64,000 nucleotides of DNA, taken from assembly GCF_013307225.1 (NCBI RefSeq), contig NZ_CP028942.1, forward strand, positions 620,001 to 684,000. The letters run 5' to 3'. This document shows, one piece after another, positions 45,897-55,106 of this stretch. The notes beneath the pieces are model-generated. The model worked only from the letters and a program-made list of their open reading frames with translations, did no database searches and was not told where the DNA came from. Source of the DNA: Polynucleobacter tropicus. GTDB taxonomy: Bacteria > Pseudomonadota > Gammaproteobacteria > Burkholderiales > Burkholderiaceae. The position numbers were made by a program, and so were the translations under genes. Numbering within the stretch: position 1 is the stretch's first letter; each line of letters starts with the position of its first letter.

Positions 45897-47291
45897 ATGC
45901 AAATCAAAATAGGCCTACCAAAGCACTTAATTGGTGTAATTGCTTCTTCCGTTTTTATGATGAATGCTATAGCTGCAACGGATGATGTTATTCCTAATGA
46001 TCAGTCAAGTCTGAAGCCTATCGTAAATTCAGGTGGCAAAGAAATAAAATTTAACTGGCCCATGTTCAAAATTGGTACCGCAGAATACAAAGAGGGGCCA
46101 ACGGGCGTAACTGTTTTTAGTTTTAATAATAAAGTACATGCAGTGATGGATGTAAGAGGGGAGCCGGGTATTGCCAATACGGAATGGTTGAGATTAGGGC
46201 GTGATACCCCAGTGGTAGATGCCGTTGTCTTATCGGGAGGATCAATCTACGGTTTAGAGAGTACGACTGCTGTTGCCTCCGCAATGAAAGATGATCAATA
46301 TAGAACAGGCACTATTGGCGATGTCGCATTATCGACCGGTGCGATTATTTATGACCTAGGAGATCGACGTTTAAATGAAGTTGTCCCAGATAAAAAGTTA
46401 GCGCAAGCGGCATATAGAAATGCTAAGGAAGGTATTTTTCGAGTTGGCTCTGCTGGAGCGGGGCGCTCCGCAAAGAGTGGCGGACTTTTTGGATTAAATG
46501 GCTATTCTGGACAGGGTGGTGCCTTTTATGAAAAAGGTAATTTAAAGATCGCGGCATTTGCCGTGGTTAATCCACTAGGTGCTGTCGTGGATAGGGATGG
46601 CAATATTCAGACTGGATATTCTCATTCGAGTTGGCCGCCCAACCTAAAAATTGCTGATTTATTAAGGATTACCAAAAACGCCTGGGGCACCAAAGACAAC
46701 GAGGTTCGGCAAACTCAAAACACGACTATTAGCTTAATCATTGTGAATCAAAAGTTGCCAAACGCTGACCTACAGCGATTAGCAACTCAGGTTCATACTT
46801 CAATGTCTCGAGCACTTCAACCATTTGCCACTCAGTGGGACGGCGATGTACTTTTTGCAGTCTCTACCGATGAGGTTGATTTGCCTACTGCTAAGGTTGA
46901 GCGTGAAAAAACCATGGCATTGCTCCCTGTAATTGCTTCTGAAGTTATGTGGGATGCATTGTTATCTGCCGCTCCTGAGCAGCCTGCATTGCCCATTCCA
47001 ATCAAAACAGATAAAGTACTTCCAGCGAAATACGCGGGTAAGTATCGATTTAGTCGATTTGTTACTGTAGAAATTACGGCTAAAGATGGCAAGCTATATG
47101 CACGGGCAACTGGTGAGCGAAATGCCTTTGCTATTCCCAAGGGCCGATCCGTTGAACTTTTGCCCATTAATGAGAATTTAACCCAGTTCACGTTAAATGA
47201 GTCGGCCCGCTACCCATTGGTGCTCGATTTCACAGGCGATTCTTTGGTGATCAATCCGGGATTGTGGGCGCAAATGAGTGAGAAGCGCTAA
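45897..47291 (+). CDS. Secreted P1-family (DmpA-like) aminopeptidase with C-terminal extension
   Basis: Signal peptide to about residue 27, then a P1 peptidase domain (about 40-360) with landmarks PTGVTVFSF, VVLSGGSIYGLESTTAVASAM and the putative autocleavage/nucleophile region QNTTISLIIVNQK. Such enzymes self-cleave and act as L-aminopeptidase/D-esterase or beta-aminopeptidase. A ~90-residue beta-rich C-terminal domain (about 372-464) is an extra part not usual for DmpA. It is followed by an SMR gene 18 bases away. Confidence 0.8.
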   Translation: MQIKIGLPKHLIGVIASSVFMMNAIAATDDVIPNDQSSLKPIVNSGGKEIKFNWPMFKIGTAEYKEGPTGVTVFSFNNKVHAVMDVRGEPGIANTEWLRLGRDTPVVDAVVLSGGSIYGLESTTAVASAMKDDQYRTGTIGDVALSTGAIIYDLGDRRLNEVVPDKKLAQAAYRNAKEGIFRVGSAGAGRSAKSGGLFGLNGYSGQGGAFYEKGNLKIAAFAVVNPLGAVVDRDGNIQTGYSHSSWPPNLKIADLLRITKNAWGTKDNEVRQTQNTTISLIIVNQKLPNADLQRLATQVHTSMSRALQPFATQWDGDVLFAVSTDEVDLPTAKVEREKTMALLPVIASEVMWDALLSAAPEQPALPIPIKTDKVLPAKYAGKYRFSRFVTVEITAKDGKLYARATGERNAFAIPKGRSVELLPINENLTQFTLNESARYPLVLDFTGDSLVINPGLWAQMSEKR

Positions 47292-47308
47292 TTTTATAAA
47301 GGCGAACT

Positions 47309-47638
47309 ATGGCGTGGTTTATGTTGAGTTTAGCGATCATCACCGAGGTGATCGCAACAACTGCTCTAAAGTACACAGAAGGTTTTACAAAGCTATCCCC
47401 TACCTTGATAACTCTAACTGGGTATGGCATTTCATTTTTTGCACTCTCAAAAGTGCTTGATCAAATCCCGACTGCTATTGCATATGCCATTTGGTCGGGC
47501 ACTGGGATTTCTCTCGTAGGCTTAATTGGCTGGGTATGGTTAGATCAAAAACTGGATTTGGGGGCGCTGATTGGAATTGCACTCATCATTTCTGGAGTTG
47601 TGATTATTAATGTTTTTTCAAAATCTATCTCGCACTAA
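47309..47638 (+). CDS. SMR-family small multidrug transporter (EmrE-like)
   Basis: 109 aa, four membrane spans, with the essential Glu in TM1 (IITEVIATTALKYTEGF) and the TM4 motif LIISGVVIINV. It exchanges protons for cationic drugs or amines, or could be a guanidinium exporter. The spacing to the P1 peptidase gene (18 bases) suggests co-transcription. It ends just before att copy F. Confidence 0.9.
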   Translation: MAWFMLSLAIITEVIATTALKYTEGFTKLSPTLITLTGYGISFFALSKVLDQIPTAIAYAIWSGTGISLVGLIGWVWLDQKLDLGALIGIALIISGVVIINVFSKSISH

Positions 47639-47656
47639 TAACTTCTTAAGCCAAGC

Positions 47657-47739
47657 AAAAGAAAAAGCCCCTAGATTTCTCAAGGGGCTTTTTTATAACT
47701 GATGGGTCGGGCGAGATTCAAACTCGCGACCAACGGATT
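47657..47739 (-). repeat. tRNA-Lys 3' half plus terminator (att-like copy F)
   Basis: 47700-47739 repeats 40 bases of tRNA-Lys with two mismatches, and 47657-47699 repeats its terminator. After the breakpoint a short hairpin (AACGGAT / ATCCGTT) forms from new sequence. The interval 47639-47985 has no gene; besides the repeat it holds only a degenerate terminator-like hairpin near 47844-47868. Confidence 0.88.
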
Positions 47740-47985
47740 TGGTGATCCGTTGCTGTTGACTTATATTTTGCTTTTTTAAGGGTGTGACTCCCTTGTCGCC
47801 AAGTTAATGCGTATTACAAGGGTTTGTAGTCACAACATTATTGCCAAAAACCACCTCCGGGTAGTTTTTATTGCCCTCAAGACCAAAGCGGCTAAGACGA
47901 ATAAAAATATCATTAATATCTAGATTTACTGCTTTAAACTCTCCATCTAATTCAAAAAAATATAGACCTAAATTAGGAAAGCTCG

Positions 47986-49518
47986 ATGTTCTTGAAAAAA
48001 ATATTGACTGGAGTGTTGTCGGCCCTAATTGCCACATCTTCAGTGTCCGTACATGCTCAGAACAGTTCTGAGGCCAAGCAAAAAAAGCCTAACGTAATTT
48101 TCATTTTGGCCGATAACGTTGGTTATGGAGATTTAGGTTCGTATGGTGGCGGAGAGTTGCGTGGCGCTCCTACACCTCGTTCAGATGAATTAGCAAAAAG
48201 TGGTTTGCGACTAACGCAATATCTAGTTGAGCCCGCATGCACTCCATCACGTGCTGCATTAATGACTGGTCAGTATTCAATACGGAATGGCTTATCGCTA
48301 GTTATCATTCCTGGTTCGCCAAGCACTTTATCTGGCAAGGCTTACACAATGGGTCAATTATTCAAAGATGCTGGCTATTCAACAGCGCTTTTTGGTAAGT
48401 GGCATCTAGGTAGCGCCCCTCAGAGCTTGCCAGGTGCCCATGGATTTGATCAGTTTTATGGAATCCCACCCGATATTTCTTGGGACTCTGCCAGCCTCGT
48501 GCCCCAGGCTATACAAACACATTCATTTGGCGATGTCCCCGATAAAGTTTTGTATGACAAAGGCCCTTGGATCAACCAGCAAAAGGGCAATGGACCTCTG
48601 GAACGAGTGAAGCCCTACACCATGGCTGTTCGAGCTGAGATTGATAATGAGCTGACTGATAAATCCATAGCATTTATGAAGCAGCAAAATGCTGCGGGCA
48701 AACCCTTCTTTTTGTATTTGCCTTTCTCTATGGGGCATTATCCAAATTTACCCTCCAAGCAATTTGCTGGTAAATCACGCATTGGTCAATATGGCGACAA
48801 AATGATGGAGGGTGATTATCACCTTGGTCAGGTTATGGATGCTCTTAAGGAAATGAATATCGAAGACAACACGATTTTGGTGTTCGCCTCCGATAATGGC
48901 TCAACGGGTCAAACGGTGATGCACTGGGATCGTCAGGGGCTTGGAGCTCCAGATATGGGATCGAATGGCCCATTTCGTGGCGATTTAGGTGAAGCAACTG
49001 AAGGTGCTGTCCGTACGTTTTGCATCATACGATGGCCAGGGCATACGGCGCCTGGCAGCACATCTAACGCAATGTTTTCTATTATGGATTTCATGCCAAC
49101 ATTTGCAAATATTCTGGGTGCAAAACTTCCAACTGACCGAGCAATTGACGGTGTAAATCAGCTTGATGTACTCATGGGTAAAAGCGCAACAGGTAATCGG
49201 GAATCCTTGTTGTCTTTCATTGGGCCTGATTTAGTTGCTGCTCGTTGGAAGCAGTGGAGAATTTATTTTAAGGATATGAATCGCACTGGGACGGGGCAGC
49301 AAACAGTCGGTGGATTGTGGGCTAACTCAGCGCCTTTATATACCCCAAAGTTCTATAACGTTGAAATGGATCCTCATGAAGATTTGCAATTGACCAACTA
49401 TGCATGGATTGGTGGACCCATATTTAAAGTGGTTGAAGAGTATTTGGCTTCGGTTAAGAAGTTTCCAAACCCGCCTCCATCAAACGTCACCAATTTTTCT
49501 CAGCCGTTAAGTAATTAA
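47986..49518 (+). CDS. Arylsulfatase-type type-I sulfatase
   Basis: Exported sulfatase of 510 aa. A signal peptide ends at VHA (residue 24). The metal ligands begin in LADNVGYGDLGSYGG, and the modification motif is C85-T-P-S-R-A-A, whose Cys becomes formylglycine. LFGKWHLGS supplies further active-site residues. It hydrolyses sulfate esters, releasing sulfate or an alcohol. The gene for a formylglycine-generating enzyme is in the same block (50522-51631), so activation is encoded locally. Confidence 0.9.
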   Translation: MFLKKILTGVLSALIATSSVSVHAQNSSEAKQKKPNVIFILADNVGYGDLGSYGGGELRGAPTPRSDELAKSGLRLTQYLVEPACTPSRAALMTGQYSIRNGLSLVIIPGSPSTLSGKAYTMGQLFKDAGYSTALFGKWHLGSAPQSLPGAHGFDQFYGIPPDISWDSASLVPQAIQTHSFGDVPDKVLYDKGPWINQQKGNGPLERVKPYTMAVRAEIDNELTDKSIAFMKQQNAAGKPFFLYLPFSMGHYPNLPSKQFAGKSRIGQYGDKMMEGDYHLGQVMDALKEMNIEDNTILVFASDNGSTGQTVMHWDRQGLGAPDMGSNGPFRGDLGEATEGAVRTFCIIRWPGHTAPGSTSNAMFSIMDFMPTFANILGAKLPTDRAIDGVNQLDVLMGKSATGNRESLLSFIGPDLVAARWKQWRIYFKDMNRTGTGQQTVGGLWANSAPLYTPKFYNVEMDPHEDLQLTNYAWIGGPIFKVVEEYLASVKKFPNPPPSNVTNFSQPLSN

Positions 49519-49555
49519 TTGCGAATAAGAGGCTACTCTTAGGCGCGCATATAAA

Positions 49556-50518
49556 ATGAATATGCCTGCATGGACTCGACTAAAAATAGTCGAGTCTTTT
49601 TTTCTATTTACCACCTTGGTGACTCCCTTTTGCACTCATGCTGATGAGGGCGGAGTTCCTTTTTGGATGTCGGGTCAATACGCAAGTATGGCTGCAGTAC
49701 CAATGGCAACGGGTTGGTCATTGGTAGCAATGCCCTATGTCTATAGTGGAAGTGCAGATAAATCTAAAACCTTTCAACATGGTCCAAGTGTCAACGCGGG
49801 ATTGTCAACAAGCATGACTCTTGGACTCATTCAGCTAGGATATGTTGCTGAGGAAAAGATTCTGGGTGGTCAACCTTATATTGGTTTGGGGTGGGGTCCT
49901 GGAACAAACACAACCACCGCATCAGTGAGTGTCACTCACCCAAATATTGATCTCAATCGCACAAATACCATGACTGGTGGTTCAGATATTTACCCGTTAG
50001 CAAGTCTGACTTGGAATAGTGGAAATAATAATTACAAAACCTATATCACTGGCGACATTCCAGTTGGTGCGTATAGTCCAACTAGTTTGTCTGGTATTGG
50101 GATTGGACACGGAGCGATGGATGCAGGTGGTGGGTATACCTATCTCAATAACACCACAGGTCTAGAGTTTTCAGCGATCGCAGGTGCAACTTATAACCTA
50201 GAGAATAAGCAAACCAATTACAAGAACGGCGTTGATTCCCACCTGGATTGGTCAGTTTCTCAATTTTTGTCACAGCAATGGCAGGTGGGTATTGCAGGTT
50301 ATGCGTACTACCAGTTGACGGGTGATTCGGGTAGTGGCGATAAGGTGGGCGCTTTTAAATCTCAAATTGCAGCAATTGGCCCACAAATTGGTTATGTATT
50401 TAATATGGGGGCCAATCAGGCTTACATTAACTTAAGAACTTATAAAGAGTTCTGGGCGAAGAATCGTGTTGAGGGCTATGCCACAATCGCAACGATTAGT
50501 CTGCCACTAGGTAAATAA
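49556..50518 (+). CDS. Outer-membrane transporter-like protein (SphA/phenol MetA-pathway family)
   Basis: A signal peptide ends near THA (residue 29), and the mature part is a ~290-residue beta barrel with the features of the outer-membrane family linked to hydrophobic-substrate uptake. It probably imports the substrate or product of the sulfatase. The N-terminal coding bases 49573-49603 form a perfect intrinsic terminator, so expression may be attenuated. It is 3 bases before the FGE gene. Confidence 0.7.
   Translation: MNMPAWTRLKIVESFFLFTTLVTPFCTHADEGGVPFWMSGQYASMAAVPMATGWSLVAMPYVYSGSADKSKTFQHGPSVNAGLSTSMTLGLIQLGYVAEEKILGGQPYIGLGWGPGTNTTTASVSVTHPNIDLNRTNTMTGGSDIYPLASLTWNSGNNNYKTYITGDIPVGAYSPTSLSGIGIGHGAMDAGGGYTYLNNTTGLEFSAIAGATYNLENKQTNYKNGVDSHLDWSVSQFLSQQWQVGIAGYAYYQLTGDSGSGDKVGAFKSQIAAIGPQIGYVFNMGANQAYINLRTYKEFWAKNRVEGYATIATISLPLGK
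49573..49603 (+). terminator. Perfect intrinsic terminator inside the 5' end of the outer-membrane gene
   Basis: Stem GACTCGACTA / TAGTCGAGTC with loop AAAA and seven T residues (49597-49603). It lies 55 bases after the sulfatase stop and within the signal-peptide codons of the next ORF. It would end most sulfatase transcripts and attenuate the outer-membrane and FGE genes. Confidence 0.85.
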
Positions 50519-50521
50519 GAA

Positions 50522-51631
50522 ATGATTGTTTTACAACGAAAGATTTTGCTAGCTCTCGCAATTATCTTGTTAGGCATCGGCGCTTTCTTTGCGTGGAAGC
50601 AATTCTTCTCCAAGCCAAAACAAGTTACACCAGCAATCATATTAAGTGATGGCAAAAATGCCCCTCTCGGAATGGCCTGGGTACCCGGAGGTGAATTTTT
50701 AATGGGTAGCGACCATCAAAAGTCTCAAGCTAATGAGAGACCAACACATAAAGTGAAGGTGTCCGGGTTTTGGATGGATACCACTCATGTCACAAATGAT
50801 CAATTTGCTCAATTTGTAAAAGAGACCAATTACAAAACTACTGCTGAACAAGTTCCTGATTGGGAAACCATTCGAGTGCAATTGCCACCAGGAACACCTA
50901 AACCACCAGCTTCGGTATTTGTGCCAGGCGCTATGGTGTTTGTGGGTACAAAAGCCAAAGTAAACCTCAATGATTACTCGCAATGGTGGGCTTACGTGCC
51001 GGGCGCTGATTGGCGTCATCCAACTGGACCTAAAAGCAATATTGATGGCAAAGGAAATCATCCTGTTGTTCAAGTAAGTTACGAGGATGCGCTTGCATAT
51101 GCTAAATGGGCTGGCAAAAGATTGCCTACAGAGGCAGAGTGGGAGTTTGCAGCAAGAGGTGGTCTCAATCAGGCTACTTATGTCTGGGGTGATCAGCTTG
51201 AGCAGGATGGCAAATTACAAGCCAATATTTGGGATGTAAAGAAGCAGGCATTTCCAGTGGTGAGCCCCAAAGCAGGCGGTGCGGTTGGTACAAGCTCTGT
51301 TGGGACCTTTCCGCAAAATGGATATGGCTTATTCGATATGACGGGTAATGCCTGGCAATGGGTTGCAGATTGGTATCGCGCAGATTACTTTGCGATGCAG
51401 GCAAAAGAATTTGGAAGCAACGTAATTCTGAATCCAAAGGGGCCAGGCAATTCATACGATCCCGATGATAGTGGCGTACCGCTTAACGCACCTAAGCGAG
51501 TTATTCGAGGTGGATCATTTTTATGCAATGAAGACTATTGCCAGTCTTATCGTCCTAGCGCACGCCGAGGAGCAGATCCCTATAGCCCTATGTCGCATCT
51601 AGGGTTTAGATTGGTGGTTGATGGGAAGTAA
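50522..51631 (+). CDS. Formylglycine-generating enzyme (SUMF1 family), membrane-anchored
   Basis: 369 aa with one N-terminal membrane segment (residues 7-27) facing the periplasm. The FGE fold is clear: MAWVPGGEFLMGSD, HPVVQVSYEDALAYAKWAGKRLPTEAEWEFAARGG, GNAWQWVADWY. The catalytic cysteine pair is intact at C335 and C340 (GGSFLCNEDYCQSYRP), so it should be an aerobic, copper-dependent FGE. It would convert C85 of the sulfatase at 47986-49518 into formylglycine. Confidence 0.92.
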   Translation: MIVLQRKILLALAIILLGIGAFFAWKQFFSKPKQVTPAIILSDGKNAPLGMAWVPGGEFLMGSDHQKSQANERPTHKVKVSGFWMDTTHVTNDQFAQFVKETNYKTTAEQVPDWETIRVQLPPGTPKPPASVFVPGAMVFVGTKAKVNLNDYSQWWAYVPGADWRHPTGPKSNIDGKGNHPVVQVSYEDALAYAKWAGKRLPTEAEWEFAARGGLNQATYVWGDQLEQDGKLQANIWDVKKQAFPVVSPKAGGAVGTSSVGTFPQNGYGLFDMTGNAWQWVADWYRADYFAMQAKEFGSNVILNPKGPGNSYDPDDSGVPLNAPKRVIRGGSFLCNEDYCQSYRPSARRGADPYSPMSHLGFRLVVDGK

Positions 51632-51633
51632 CT

Positions 51634-51711
51634 TGTCGGGTAACCCGACAAACGTGGTGGTCACCCATTCTTAAGTCTGAAGTTAAGTCATAAGTGTCTC
51701 GAAACGCGACA
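51634..51711. repeat. Two TGTC-N9-GACA palindromes in tandem (copies 6 and 7)
   Basis: TGTCGGGTAACCCGACA (51634-51650) and TGTCTCGAAACGCGACA (51695-51711). They lie between the FGE stop and the flank of tRNA-Lys, in the same order and distance relation as the pair at 21423-21470 beside copy B. Confidence 0.65.
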
Positions 51712-51833
51712 CTTGAAGACCGATAAAACCCAAGAGATGCCTAGTCTCAGTCCAGCGTCCGTCATCCTGACGTGTAACGATTCACAAGATTGCCTATTGA
51801 GTCCACACAGTAACAACACATTCCATTTAACCA

Positions 51834-51870
51834 AAAGAAAAAGCCCCTAGATTTCTCTAGAGGCTTTCAT
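51834..51870 (-). terminator. Intrinsic terminator of tRNA-Lys
   Basis: Read on the minus strand, AGCCTCTAGA / TCTAGGGGCT with a GAAA loop (one G-T pair) followed by TTTTTCTTTT. The same terminator is carried by the att-like copies A, B, C, D and F. Confidence 0.88.
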
Positions 51871-51875
51871 ATAAC

Positions 51876-51951
51876 TGGTGGGTCGGGCGAGATTCGAACT
51901 CGCGACCAACGGATTAAAAGTCCGCTGCTCTACCGACTGAGCTACCGACCC
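51876..51951 (-). tRNA. tRNA-Lys(UUU)
   Basis: 76 nt with the CCA end encoded (TGG at 51876-51878 on the plus strand). The acceptor stem GGGTCGG pairs with CCGACCC, the D-loop region is AGCTCAGTCGGTAGAGC, the anticodon stem-loop GCGGACTTTTAATCCGT gives anticodon TTT, and the T arm is GTCGCGAGTTCGAATCTCGC. It is the only complete copy; its 3' 45 bases recur in the att-like fragments. Confidence 0.97.
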
Positions 51952-51964
51952 AGTTAAGCGATAA

Positions 51965-51970
51965 ATTATA
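51965..51970 (-). promoter_or_regulatory. -10 box of tRNA-Lys
   Basis: A perfect TATAAT on the minus strand, about 13 bases upstream of the mature 5' end. No good -35 hexamer is seen at 16-18 bases. Confidence 0.6.
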
Positions 51971-52038
51971 GCAAGAAGTTCTTGGCGCTTACTCGAGTGC
52001 GGGGTGTCTGCCCCAGAGCCCTTGTAGTTACAAGTGCG

Positions 52039-53391
52039 CTATGCATTTCCCCGTCTGGCAACGGGTGGATTCTTAGCAAAATAGTCCTTAATTCCCCTCA
52101 AAATGGCATCTGCGATTCGGTCTTGGTAGCCGTCATCATTTAATTTCGATTCTTCTTGGGGATTGCTAATAAATGCTGTCTCTACGAGGATGGACGGCAC
52201 ATCTGGGGCCTTGAGAACAGCGAAACCTGCTTGCTCAACCTTGCCTTTATGTAAGGGCGCAAAACCACCAATTTGCCTCAGAACAGAATTGCCAACTTGC
52301 AATGAATCTTTAATTTGAGCGGTGGTAGACATATCCAGCAGTAAGTTGGCTACTTGTTTATCTTGAACTTTAATGTTGATTCCGCCAATTAAATCTGAAG
52401 CATTTTCTTTATTTGCCATCCAGCGCGCCATGGTGCTACTAGCGCCCATTTGCGAGAGGGCAAAAACAGACGCGCCTTTTGCATGAGGCTGAATAAATGC
52501 GTCCGCATGAATCGATACAAATAAATCGGCCTCAACCCTTCTAGCTTTTTGTACTCGAGTATGTAATGGCACAAAGTAATCGCCATCCCTAGTTAAGAAA
52601 GGGCGCATATAGGATTCGTTTTCAATCTTGTCACGCAAGCGCTTGGCGATTGAGAGAACGACATGCTTTTCTTTAGAGCCTAAGGAGCCAATCGCTCCAG
52701 GATCTTCACCGCCATGGCCGGGATCAATGGCAATAGTAATAAGGCGTTTGTATTTAGAGGGTGCGGCCGCTTCTTTGGTTTCTGGAATGGTTTGAACCAC
52801 TGGGCCAGACGGTCCTTTTGTTACTTCTTTATCTTTCTTAGTTGCAAATTGCGCAATCAAATCGACTTCTTCATTGGATTTAGCTAAAGCCGTTTCCTTG
52901 CGAGCGCTATTTTTCACTAGCTCCATCAGTGGGTCGAGTGGGGTGCTTGGGTATAAGTCAAACACCATTCGGTAGTTATATTCACCAACGGGATCTAATG
53001 TAAAGAGCTGTGGCTTGATGGGTTCTTTTAAATCAAACACCAAGCGCACAATCCCGGGCTGAAATTGTCCAACCCGAATTTGTGAAACATAAGGATCATT
53101 GGGTTTGACTTTAGCAACCAGATCTTTGAGTGTTGGATTGAGTTCTAATCCCTGAACATCCACCACTAGGCGATCAGGATTAGTCAAAACCTGCTGCGTA
53201 ATCGGCAGTGGCGTATCAGACTCAAGAGTAATGCGGGTGTAATCCTCAGAGGGCCAAACACGCACACCCAGAATCTTGGCGCCCCAAGCTAGATCTAGCT
53301 CGCCGATAAGTAGAACGAAGCCCAATGCTTTCGCTGTAGTCTTAAGATGGCGTCTTCTGGCAAGACTGGTTTGTGAATTTGGCTTATTCAT
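52039..53391 (-). CDS. amiC: N-acetylmuramoyl-L-alanine amidase AmiC-type
   Basis: 450 aa from ATG 53391. A twin-arginine signal (RRRHLKTTAKALG) suggests Tat export. The AMIN domain (about 40-140) localises it to the septum or peptidoglycan, a linker follows, and an Amidase_3 domain (about 220-445) carries the zinc ligands in IDPGHGGEDPGA, SIHADAF and the Glu in VETAFISN. It cleaves the amide between MurNAc and the peptide during cell separation. The gene follows tsaE with a few bases of overlap or gap, as in other Burkholderiales. Confidence 0.92.
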   Translation of the reverse strand: MNKPNSQTSLARRRHLKTTAKALGFVLLIGELDLAWGAKILGVRVWPSEDYTRITLESDTPLPITQQVLTNPDRLVVDVQGLELNPTLKDLVAKVKPNDPYVSQIRVGQFQPGIVRLVFDLKEPIKPQLFTLDPVGEYNYRMVFDLYPSTPLDPLMELVKNSARKETALAKSNEEVDLIAQFATKKDKEVTKGPSGPVVQTIPETKEAAAPSKYKRLITIAIDPGHGGEDPGAIGSLGSKEKHVVLSIAKRLRDKIENESYMRPFLTRDGDYFVPLHTRVQKARRVEADLFVSIHADAFIQPHAKGASVFALSQMGASSTMARWMANKENASDLIGGINIKVQDKQVANLLLDMSTTAQIKDSLQVGNSVLRQIGGFAPLHKGKVEQAGFAVLKAPDVPSILVETAFISNPQEESKLNDDGYQDRIADAILRGIKDYFAKNPPVARRGNA

Positions 53392-53398
53392 AGGCTGA

Positions 53399-53920
53399 CT
53401 AAGCAATACTCTTCAAAAGAGTTAGACCTTGTTCTGAAAAAGCACTGATCTTGATTGCGCGTTCACCCTCCTTGTTGCCAGCTTCAAGCGCAACCTGTAT
53501 ATCAAATGGTGGTAAGGTGCCTTCTGCTTTCTCTGGCCACTCAATTAAGCAAAAACCAGGAACATCAAAGTATTCTGCAAATCCTGCTTCTTGCCACTCC
53601 AATGGATCGCGCATGCGATACAGATCAAAGTGATGTGCAGAGTATTGGGTATTGTCGGCTTGAAGTGGGTAAGGCTCACATAAGGTGTAGGTGGGACTCT
53701 TTACTTTGCCCTTATAGCCTAGGCCTTGAATCAGATATCTAGCAAAGGTAGTTTTACCAGTTCCTAAGTCACCCTCAAGAGCGATATTGAGATGACTTTT
53801 AGGGTTTAGTTCAAGCCCTTTGCGAATGCTAGAGGCAAATCGTTGGGCAAGCTGAGCGGTATCCGCTTCCTGCCTACAATATTGCGTAATGGTGTCCAGT
53901 GGTTCTGGTATTTTGGCCAT
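53399..53920 (-). CDS. tsaE: tRNA threonylcarbamoyladenosine biosynthesis ATPase TsaE
   Basis: 173 aa, P-loop protein. Walker A is EGDLGTGKTTF (around residues 49-59), with the family motifs VKSPTYTLCEPY, HFDLYRM and LIEWPEKAEG. With TsaB, TsaC and TsaD it makes t6A37 in ANN-decoding tRNAs. It is divergent from queG and upstream of amiC. Confidence 0.93.
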   Translation of the reverse strand: MAKIPEPLDTITQYCRQEADTAQLAQRFASSIRKGLELNPKSHLNIALEGDLGTGKTTFARYLIQGLGYKGKVKSPTYTLCEPYPLQADNTQYSAHHFDLYRMRDPLEWQEAGFAEYFDVPGFCLIEWPEKAEGTLPPFDIQVALEAGNKEGERAIKISAFSEQGLTLLKSIA

Positions 53921-53962
53921 TGTTCTAGTTTATTCAATTATTCGGCTACATTCTCTACTTAT

Positions 53963-55084
53963 ATGCCTTTATCCACTGATCCTTCAAGTCAAGCTTCAGC
54001 CGAGGACGCTGCCTCGCTGCGTGTATGGCTGGGGGCAAAGGCAGTGGAGTTGGGTTTTGATGATCTACGAATCACTGATACTTTAATGGGTGATGCTAGC
54101 CAAAAACTTCAAGAGTGGTTGGCAGAAGGGCGCCATGGGCACATGGAGTACATGCAGCGCCATGCGGACTTAAGGGTCAATCCCGAATTATTAGTACCAG
54201 GCGCTCTCAGAGTGATCTGCGTTTCTATGAACTACCTCTCGCCTGACATTGATTTCGATGCAGAGTGGCAAGGCATAGAGAGCCCAACCAAAGCATCGGT
54301 CTCTATTTATGCTCGTGGTCGCGACTATCACAAGGTCTTGCGCAATCGTTTGCAAGAGTTCGCAAAAGCCATCGAAGAAAAAATTGGCCCTTTTGGTTAT
54401 CGCGTGTTTACGGATTCAGCGCCATTAATGGAGGTAGAGCTTGCACGTAAAGCAGGGCTTGGGTGGCGCGGTAAACACACGCTATTGCTCAATCGAGAAT
54501 CAGGCTCAACATTTTTCTTGGGTGAGATCTTAGTCGATATTCCCTTCCCAGTAGATGAGCCTCAAGAGGCGCATTGTGGAACATGTCAATCTTGTATTGA
54601 TGTTTGTCCAACGCAGGCGATTACTACTCCATATCAATTAGACGCACGGCGGTGTATATCGTATTTAACTATTGAGAATCCCGGAGCCATTCCAGTGGAG
54701 TTTCGTGAAGCAATGGGGAATCGCGTCTATGGCTGTGATGACTGCCAACTCATTTGCCCATGGAATAAATTTGCTAAGCGCTCACAGCTTCCTGATTTTG
54801 CGCAGCGCAATGGCCTAGGCCATGCTAGCTTGCTGCAACTATGGTCATGGACTGAAGCTGAATTTAATCATCGTCATGAAGGTAGTGCGATTCGTCGTAT
54901 TGGATATGCTCGTTGGCGTCGCAATTTAGCCGTCGGACTGGGTAATGCCTTAGCCAGCACCAAAGTAAGCAATGAAGAGAGGCAAGAGATTCGTGAGGCC
55001 TTGCAAAATGCGATTGCCAGCGCAGACCCTTTAGTGGCCGAGCACATTGAGTGGGCACTTTCAGTTAAAACAAGCAAAGATTGA
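53963..55084 (+). CDS. queG: Epoxyqueuosine reductase QueG
   Basis: 373 aa from ATG 53963. Reduces epoxyqueuosine to queuosine in tRNA, using cobalamin and two 4Fe-4S clusters. The cluster motifs CGTCQSCIDVCP and CDDCQLICPW are intact, and the catalytic Asp region is FGYRVFTDSAPLMEVELARKAGLGWRGKHT. A longer in-frame start at 53843 overlaps tsaE and is unlikely. Confidence 0.93.
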   Translation: MPLSTDPSSQASAEDAASLRVWLGAKAVELGFDDLRITDTLMGDASQKLQEWLAEGRHGHMEYMQRHADLRVNPELLVPGALRVICVSMNYLSPDIDFDAEWQGIESPTKASVSIYARGRDYHKVLRNRLQEFAKAIEEKIGPFGYRVFTDSAPLMEVELARKAGLGWRGKHTLLLNRESGSTFFLGEILVDIPFPVDEPQEAHCGTCQSCIDVCPTQAITTPYQLDARRCISYLTIENPGAIPVEFREAMGNRVYGCDDCQLICPWNKFAKRSQLPDFAQRNGLGHASLLQLWSWTEAEFNHRHEGSAIRRIGYARWRRNLAVGLGNALASTKVSNEERQEIREALQNAIASADPLVAEHIEWALSVKTSKD

Positions 55085-55106
55085 ACCTGGCTTTTACAAT
55101 CACACC

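Noticed and set aside
47735-47760. Possible second tRNA (anticodon-like hairpin) at the breakpoint of copy F
   Set aside because: The hairpin AACGGAT/ATCCGTT is perfect but its loop lacks U33, and there is no D arm or acceptor stem beyond it.
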